A DNA stretch of 9,616 nucleotides from Helicobacteraceae bacterium (GTDB lineage Bacteria > Campylobacterota > Campylobacteria > Campylobacterales > Sulfurimonadaceae). Of the stretch, positions 5,451 to 9,616 are shown piece by piece. The number at the start of each line of letters is the position of its first letter. Position 1 is the first letter of the stretch. Where the stretch lies: positions 1 to 9,616 of the forward strand of contig JALUKO010000198.1 of NCBI GenBank assembly GCA_027056525.1, given 5' to 3'. Position numbers and translations under genes: made by a program. Below the pieces are notes generated by a model, which was not told the DNA's origin, did no database searches, and worked only from the letters and a program-made list of their open reading frames with translations.

Positions 5451-6260
5451 ATGAAAGATTTTTTAAAAAAAACCTATAAATTTTCAAACTCTTGGACCGG
5501 AACCATAATCATAGTTTTATTTATTATCTTTTTTGTAGCTCAAGCATTTAGGATCCCTTCTGGAAGTATGAAAGATTCTCTTCTTGTTGGAGATCATCTT
5601 TTTGCGAAAAAATTCGCATATGGCATCTCAATGCCACATATCCCTTTTATAGAGATGTCTATTATGCCTTGGAGTGATAAACTACGTCTTGTAGATGGAG
5701 ATACTCCACAGCGCGGAGATATTGTTATATTCAGATACCCACACAATATTAAAATGCACTTTGTTAAACGCTGTGTAGCACTTCCGGGTGATGAACTGTT
5801 TGTTTTGAAAAAAGATCTTTATATTCACCACAAAGAGGGTGATGAGTGGATAAAAAAGAACTTCAAAGATCATGAGATCATAGAATTCGCAGGAAAACTT
5901 TGGGTCAAAAATCCCTATATGAAAGAGCATCCGGGTATCCATCATGATAAAAAAATAGTAAATAACGGCCGCTATCCTATGCCTATTTTTAACTTTGCTC
6001 CGGTGAAAGTGGAAGAAGGTCATTACTTTATGATGGGAGATAACCGTGACCACTCAAATGACAGCCGTTTTTGGGGAAGTGTTCCCTATGACAACATAGA
6101 AGGGACACCTTGGTTTGTTTATTTTAGTATCGATGAAAACTGGGAAATCAGATGGGACAGAGTTGGAAAAACTCCAAAAGATCTTGAAGAGGCTTACCAT
6201 CTTGATCTTGCACGTCAAGAAAGACTCAAAGTAGATAAAGACGATCATGGACTCTATTGA
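5451..6260 (+). CDS. lepB: Signal peptidase I
   Basis: LepB cleaves signal peptides from Sec- and Tat-exported proteins on the outer face of the inner membrane. The 269-residue protein has one N-terminal membrane segment (about 17-33), then box B, I-P-S-G-S-M (35-40), with nucleophile Ser39, the general-base Lys106 in H-F-V-K-R-C-V-A-L-P-G-D (103-114), and box E, G-D-N-R-D-H-S-N-D-S-R-F-W-G (196-209). An insert between the K and E boxes makes it somewhat longer than minimal forms. The gene begins directly at the base after the folD stop, so it is probably translated by coupling. Its 3' end overlaps the next gene by 14 bases. It would process, among others, the cytochrome encoded upstream on the other strand. 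Confidence 0.96.
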   Translation: MKDFLKKTYKFSNSWTGTIIIVLFIIFFVAQAFRIPSGSMKDSLLVGDHLFAKKFAYGISMPHIPFIEMSIMPWSDKLRLVDGDTPQRGDIVIFRYPHNIKMHFVKRCVALPGDELFVLKKDLYIHHKEGDEWIKKNFKDHEIIEFAGKLWVKNPYMKEHPGIHHDKKIVNNGRYPMPIFNFAPVKVEEGHYFMMGDNRDHSNDSRFWGSVPYDNIEGTPWFVYFSIDENWEIRWDRVGKTPKDLEEAYHLDLARQERLKVDKDDHGLY

Positions 6261-6924
6261 TTTACTAAAGATTGCAGCTGCAGTACTAGCCCTTGCCATA
6301 GCGATCATCGGACATGAAATCATGCACGGTTGGGTTGCTTATATGTATGGAGACAACACCGCAAAAAATGCCGGCAGACTTACCATAAATCCACTCTCTC
6401 ACATAGACCTTGTCGGTACTATCATTGTACCTGCAGCCATGTACTTTTTACCAATGCTGCTTGGTGGAGATAGCGGATTTTTGTTTGGTTGGGCAAAGCC
6501 TGTTCCGATCAATATGGCTACAGTTGTCAGTCGTGGTGGCTACAACGCCGCAATGCAAGTGGATCTTGCAGGTATCGTTTACAACTTCACCATGGCAGCT
6601 TTTGCTTCTATAGCTCTTGTAGCTATGGCTCAACCCACAACGGCAGACAGTTTATGGTATATATTTTTATATATAGCTGTATATCAACTTCTTATCATCA
6701 ACGTGGTACTTGGAGTCTTTAACCTTCTCCCTATTCCACAATTTGATGGGGCTCATTTTATCATGCACTTGGCTCTAAAGTACAACATACCTTCTATAGC
6801 CGAGTTCTTTTACAAGTATGAACGTTATGGGATCATTATTGTTTTGGTAGTACTTATGACACCGCTAAAAGACTACCTCTTATTTATGCCCGTTCAGAGT
6901 ATTTTGGGCTTATTGTTATCATAA
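6247..6924 (+). CDS. M50-family (site-2-protease-like) membrane metalloprotease
   Basis: The 225-residue, multi-pass membrane protein carries the zinc motif H-E-I-M-H (23-27) in its first membrane segment and a late N-L-L-P-I-P-Q-F-D-G motif (159-168) whose Asp167 is the expected third zinc ligand. It also has the early G-R-L-T-I-N-P-L-S-H-I-D segment (43-54) and F-G-W-A-K-P-V-P-I (80-88), both typical of short, PDZ-less bacterial M50 proteases. These enzymes cut substrates within the membrane; the substrate here is unknown. The second motif departs from the usual P-P-L-D-G (Gln165, Phe166) and the usual A-G-P is A-G-I (108-110). The start overlaps lepB by 14 bases with only a weak AAAG site, implying translational coupling. 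Active protease is likely because all zinc ligands are kept. Confidence 0.88.
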   Translation: MDSIDLLKIAAAVLALAIAIIGHEIMHGWVAYMYGDNTAKNAGRLTINPLSHIDLVGTIIVPAAMYFLPMLLGGDSGFLFGWAKPVPINMATVVSRGGYNAAMQVDLAGIVYNFTMAAFASIALVAMAQPTTADSLWYIFLYIAVYQLLIINVVLGVFNLLPIPQFDGAHFIMHLALKYNIPSIAEFFYKYERYGIIIVLVVLMTPLKDYLLFMPVQSILGLLLS

Positions 6925-6941
6925 AAGACAAAGGAGAAAAG

Positions 6942-7379
6942 ATGAAATTTTATATCGCTACGGATCATGCAGGAGTTGAGCTGAAGAACTGGACAGTTGA
7001 AACGCTTAAGGCAAAGGGGCATGAAGTGATCGACTTTGGTCCTTTCACTACAGACAGAGTTGATTATCCGGACTACGCGCATAAAGTTGCTACAGCGGTC
7101 CTAGAGGACACAAAATCGCAAGGTATTCTCATTTGTGGAAGCGGCATTGGGATGAGTATGGCAGCAAATCGACATGAGGGTATTCGTGCCGCACTTTGTC
7201 ATGATGCCTACACAGCTACAGTTGCACGCGGACATAATGATGCCAATATTTTATGCTTTGGTGAACGCATAGTAGGCAAAGGTGTTGCCGAGTCTATTTT
7301 AGATGCGTGGCTGAGTGGCAGCTTTGAAGGTGGTCGTCACTGTTTACGAGTAGAAAAAATTGAGATTAAGAGTTCTTAA
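6942..7379 (+). CDS. rpiB: Ribose-5-phosphate isomerase B
   Basis: RpiB interconverts ribose-5-phosphate and ribulose-5-phosphate in the non-oxidative pentose phosphate pathway. The 145-residue length is typical. Features are the N-terminal A-T-D-H-A-G (6-11) with Asp8-His9, D-Y-P-D-Y-A (41-46), the phosphate loop G-S-G-I-G-M-S-M-A-A-N (66-76) after the catalytic-base Cys65, and R-G-H-N-D-A-N (96-102) with His98 for ring opening. A strong site, AAAGGAG, precedes ATG 6942. Gene order rpiB - small membrane protein - apt is, from memory, also found in Campylobacter jejuni. Cys65 argues for true RpiB rather than the galactose-6-phosphate isomerase LacA/LacB relatives. Confidence 0.95.
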   Translation: MKFYIATDHAGVELKNWTVETLKAKGHEVIDFGPFTTDRVDYPDYAHKVATAVLEDTKSQGILICGSGIGMSMAANRHEGIRAALCHDAYTATVARGHNDANILCFGERIVGKGVAESILDAWLSGSFEGGRHCLRVEKIEIKSS

Positions 7380-7391
7380 AAGGAAATAGCT

Positions 7392-7724
7392 ATGTTTTGG
7401 GAATGGTCACTTTTAACGATTTTATCAATTATATCTGTATATCTTTTTGTAAAGATGTTTTACTTTAAAAGCATCACCAATAAAGAGCAAAGAAGCAATG
7501 ACTTGATGAAGATGACGCTTCAAGAAGCTGAGATACTTATACGAAAGTATCAAATCCAGTTACAACGTGCACTTGGTAATGTTGATATACTCAGTGACGA
7601 GCTTACAAAACTCAGAAATGAACTCAAAGTTCTCAAACAAAGAAATGCAAAGCACAGACAGGAAACTGATCGTTTAAATGGCAAAATCAAAGCATTAGAG
7701 AGTCGTATAGACGCTCTACTTTAA
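7392..7724 (+). CDS. Small membrane-anchored coiled-coil protein, function unknown
   Basis: The 110-residue product has one N-terminal membrane segment (about residues 4-22), a short basic turn, and then an almost wholly helical, charged remainder (30-110). The last ~50 residues show leucine heptads (L-S-D-E-L-T-K-L-R-N-E-L, later L-N-G-K-I-K-A-L-E-S-R-I), so a dimeric coiled coil in the cytoplasm is likely. There is no catalytic motif. The layout recalls short divisome-type proteins such as FtsB, but I see no specific signature and do not claim homology. AAAAGGAAA precedes ATG 7392; spacing to rpiB (12 bases) and apt (9 bases) places it firmly in the operon. I do not recognise a named family. 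A positional equivalent lies between rpiB and apt in Campylobacter jejuni, as I recall. Confidence 0.85.
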   Translation: MFWEWSLLTILSIISVYLFVKMFYFKSITNKEQRSNDLMKMTLQEAEILIRKYQIQLQRALGNVDILSDELTKLRNELKVLKQRNAKHRQETDRLNGKIKALESRIDALL

Positions 7725-7733
7725 GGAGATAAG

Positions 7734-8282
7734 ATGAAACTCAGTTCAACTGAAAGAAAAATTATTGAAAATTCAATCCGCGATATAAAAGACTTTCCAA
7801 AACCGGGAATTATTTTTAAAGATATCAGTACTTTACTCAACAACAAAGAAGCGTATGGTGTTTTGATGAACCACTTATACCAAAGATACAAAGAGTACAA
7901 CCTTGACTATATAGCAGGTATTGATGCCAGAGGCTTTATCTTTGGAGCGGCTCTTGCACAAATGCTCGGACTCGGATTTGTGCCCATAAGAAAAAAAGGG
8001 AAGCTTCCCTATACAACCATAAGTGAAAAATATGCACTGGAGTACGGTGTTGATGAGATCGAAGTACATATTGATGCTTTTAGTGAGAAAGAAAATGCCC
8101 GCGTGTTACTCATAGATGATCTTATCGCAACCGGCGGTACGGCAAATGCAGCAGCAAAACTTGTCAACCAGGCAGGAGCCAACTGTGTAGAAGCTTGTTT
8201 TATCATAGGTTTAAACTTCTTAGAAGGACAAAAAAATTTAAAAGAGACAACTGAGGTATACTCTTTGATCGAGGTAAATTAA
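7734..8282 (+). CDS. apt: Adenine phosphoribosyltransferase
   Basis: Apt makes AMP from adenine and PRPP in purine salvage. The 182-residue protein is of normal length and shows the Apt-specific N-terminus I-K-D-F-P-K-P-G-I-I-F-K-D-I (18-31), the A-G-I-D-A-R-G-F-I-F-G segment (61-71) for base binding, the R-K-K-G-K-L-P flexible loop region (86-92), and the PRPP motif V-L-L-I-D-D-L-I-A-T-G-G-T (124-136) with Asp128 and Asp129. AAGGAG stands before ATG 7734. The stop overlaps the trpB start by one base (TAATG). Confidence 0.96.
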   Translation: MKLSSTERKIIENSIRDIKDFPKPGIIFKDISTLLNNKEAYGVLMNHLYQRYKEYNLDYIAGIDARGFIFGAALAQMLGLGFVPIRKKGKLPYTTISEKYALEYGVDEIEVHIDAFSEKENARVLLIDDLIATGGTANAAAKLVNQAGANCVEACFIIGLNFLEGQKNLKETTEVYSLIEVN

Positions 8283-9484
8283 TGTATATTCCACAAGCAT
8301 CACAATATGATCCGGATCAAAACGGACATTTTGGAATTTTTGGCGGGCGTTATGTTCCTGAAACACTCATGCCGGCACTTCTGAAACTCAAAGAGGAGTA
8401 TGAACTTATCCGTTTTGACAAAGATTTTTGGCAAGAGGTGCACTACTACCTTAAAGACTATGTAGGTCGCCCAAGTCCACTTTACTTTGCACACAATATT
8501 TCAAATGAGCTCGGCGCAAAAGTGTACTTCAAACGTGAAGATCTTAACCATACGGGTGCACATAAAGTGAACAATGTCATCGCTCAGGGTCTTATGGCAA
8601 AAAGACTTGGCTATAAAAAGATCATAGCTGAAACAGGTGCCGGTCAACATGGTGTTGCCACAGCTACCATCTGTGCCCTTCTTGATCTTGAGTGTGAAAT
8701 ATTTATGGGTGCCAAAGATGTTGAACGCCAAGAGTTGAATGTTTTTCGTATGAAGCTTCTTGGAGCAAAGGTGAACTCAGTTGAGAGTGGCAGCCGCACA
8801 CTCAAAGACGCTATGAACGAGGCTATCAGGCACTGGGTAACAAACGCAAGAGATACTTTTTATATCATTGGCACAGTTGCAGGTCCGCACCCCTACCCTA
8901 TGATGGTAAGGGATTTTCAGGCTATTATTGGTTGGGAAGCACGCGCACAGATACTTGAAAAAGAGAACCGCTTGCCCGATCATGTTATAGCCTGTATCGG
9001 TGGTGGAAGTAATGCCATAGGGATGTTTCAACATTTCTTGGAAGATGAAAGTGTGGAATGTATAGGCATAGAAGCGGGTGGACTCGGCATAGAGACAAAC
9101 AAACACGGATGCTCTTTAAAAAAGGGTCGTCCCGGTGTTCTACACGGACAAATGAGCTATACACTTCAGGATGAAGATGGACAGATTTTAGAAGCACACT
9201 CCATCAGTGCCGGACTTGACTACCCGGGTATCGGGCCTGAACACTCTTTTCACAATGACAACAAGTCGATCACCTATGACAACATAACCGATCAAGAAGC
9301 ACTCGATGCCTTTGTATGGCTTTCTCGCAAAGAGGGAATTATCCCTGCTTTTGAGTCCTCCCATGCAGTTGCATATTTGAAAAAATTGCCAAATATCAAA
9401 GACAAACTTATCATAGTTAACCTCTCCGGTCGCGGTGACAAAGATATGATTCAGGCAAAAGATCTACTACATTTTGATAACTAA
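8282..9484 (+). CDS. trpB: Tryptophan synthase beta chain
   Basis: TrpB condenses indole with serine to give tryptophan, using PLP, normally in an alpha2-beta2 complex with TrpA. The 400-residue length is standard for the TrpB1 type. Visible features are the N-terminal F-G-G-R-Y-V-P-E-T (20-28), the PLP lysine Lys95 in H-T-G-A-H-K-V-N-N, catalytic Glu117 in A-E-T-G-A-G-Q-H-G, the phosphate-binding G-G-G-S-N-A-I-G (240-247), G-P-E-H-S (318-322) and S-G-R-G-D-K-D (382-388). The start is fixed by the one-base overlap with apt, so it relies on coupling. No trpA or other trp gene is in the window and no leader attenuator precedes it, so it has been separated from the usual trp block. Confidence 0.97.
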   Translation: MYIPQASQYDPDQNGHFGIFGGRYVPETLMPALLKLKEEYELIRFDKDFWQEVHYYLKDYVGRPSPLYFAHNISNELGAKVYFKREDLNHTGAHKVNNVIAQGLMAKRLGYKKIIAETGAGQHGVATATICALLDLECEIFMGAKDVERQELNVFRMKLLGAKVNSVESGSRTLKDAMNEAIRHWVTNARDTFYIIGTVAGPHPYPMMVRDFQAIIGWEARAQILEKENRLPDHVIACIGGGSNAIGMFQHFLEDESVECIGIEAGGLGIETNKHGCSLKKGRPGVLHGQMSYTLQDEDGQILEAHSISAGLDYPGIGPEHSFHNDNKSITYDNITDQEALDAFVWLSRKEGIIPAFESSHAVAYLKKLPNIKDKLIIVNLSGRGDKDMIQAKDLLHFDN

Positions 9485-9490
9485 AGAGAG
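9484..9490 (+). promoter_or_regulatory. Ribosome binding site for the gene at 9497
   Basis: AAGAGAG lies 6 bases upstream of ATG 9497 and overlaps the last base of the trpB stop, supporting a real downstream gene in the same operon. Confidence 0.5.
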
Positions 9491-9496
9491 ATATAT

Positions 9497-9616
9497 ATGA
9501 AACTAGAACTATTCAATAAACCAATTACAAATATACAAGCAGATATTACAGTAGAATTTTTAACTTCTGATGATCTTAAAGGGCACTCAGAAGTTAAAAT
9601 GCTCAACAAAGCGGGC
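9497..9616 (+). CDS. pepA: Start of probable leucyl aminopeptidase (M17), cut by window end
   Basis: The frame opens with M-K-L-E-L-F-N-K-P-I and stays open for all 40 codons to the window edge (ending K-A-G). The text, with alternating strands and a D-L-K then L-N-K-A-G pattern, resembles the poorly conserved N-terminal domain of M17 leucyl aminopeptidases. The metal-binding catalytic domain lies beyond the window. Support comes mainly from position: pepA follows the rpiB-apt cluster in Campylobacterota as I remember it. The gene is certain to be coding in style; the product name is an inference. Confidence 0.6.
   Translation, partial: MKLELFNKPITNIQADITVEFLTSDDLKGHSEVKMLNKAG

Noticed and set aside
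7392..7724. FtsB/DivIC divisome protein
   Set aside because: The general layout fits, but no specific residues support it and the neighbourhood is metabolic.

Overview
The window looks like chromosomal DNA from a member of the Campylobacterota (Epsilonproteobacteria), most likely a Sulfurimonas-like or related genus. The grounds are the AT-rich, lysine-rich coding style, a promoter of the TTTGnTATAAT type, a TonB next to a ChaN-type lipoprotein, folD directly followed by lepB, and the order rpiB - small membrane coiled-coil protein - apt - (trpB) - pepA. This placement rests on recalled gene order and protein style; no search was run.

Left part (1-1835, plus strand): a promoter leads into a TonB-family energy transducer and a ChaN-family lipoprotein, 9 bases apart. 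Together they look like a small iron/haem uptake unit of the cell envelope.

Middle (1832-4551, minus strand): a periplasmic c-type cytochrome, then a CitE/HpcH-like protein overlapping it by 4 bases, then the remains of a hybrid sensor histidine kinase. The kinase has a near-consensus promoter and a good ribosome binding site, but its reading frame breaks soon after the start. The rest of its PAS domain, the phospho-accepting histidine domain and most of the ATPase domain are missing. What survives is the membrane sensor, the beginning of PAS, the last ATPase box and the receiver domain, in shifted frames. This broken gene is the most unusual thing in the window. It converges on chaN with a 4-base overlap.

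Right part (4593 to the end, plus strand): a tight run of housekeeping genes. It holds folD (one-carbon metabolism), lepB (signal peptidase I), an M50-family membrane metalloprotease, rpiB (ribose-5-phosphate isomerase), a small membrane-anchored coiled-coil protein, apt (adenine salvage), trpB (tryptophan synthase beta) and the start of a probable leucyl aminopeptidase cut by the window edge. Spacings run from a 14-base overlap to about 17 bases, so one or two operons are likely. A loose link is the use of ribose phosphate: RpiB makes ribose-5-phosphate, the precursor of the PRPP used by Apt.

There is no gene-free stretch over 300 bases. The longest gap is the 3173-3259 kinase promoter region, followed by the 4531-4592 divergent gap. 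I found no tRNA, rRNA, CRISPR array, insertion sequence or convincing hairpin-plus-T-run terminator. I did not find a novel multi-gene system.
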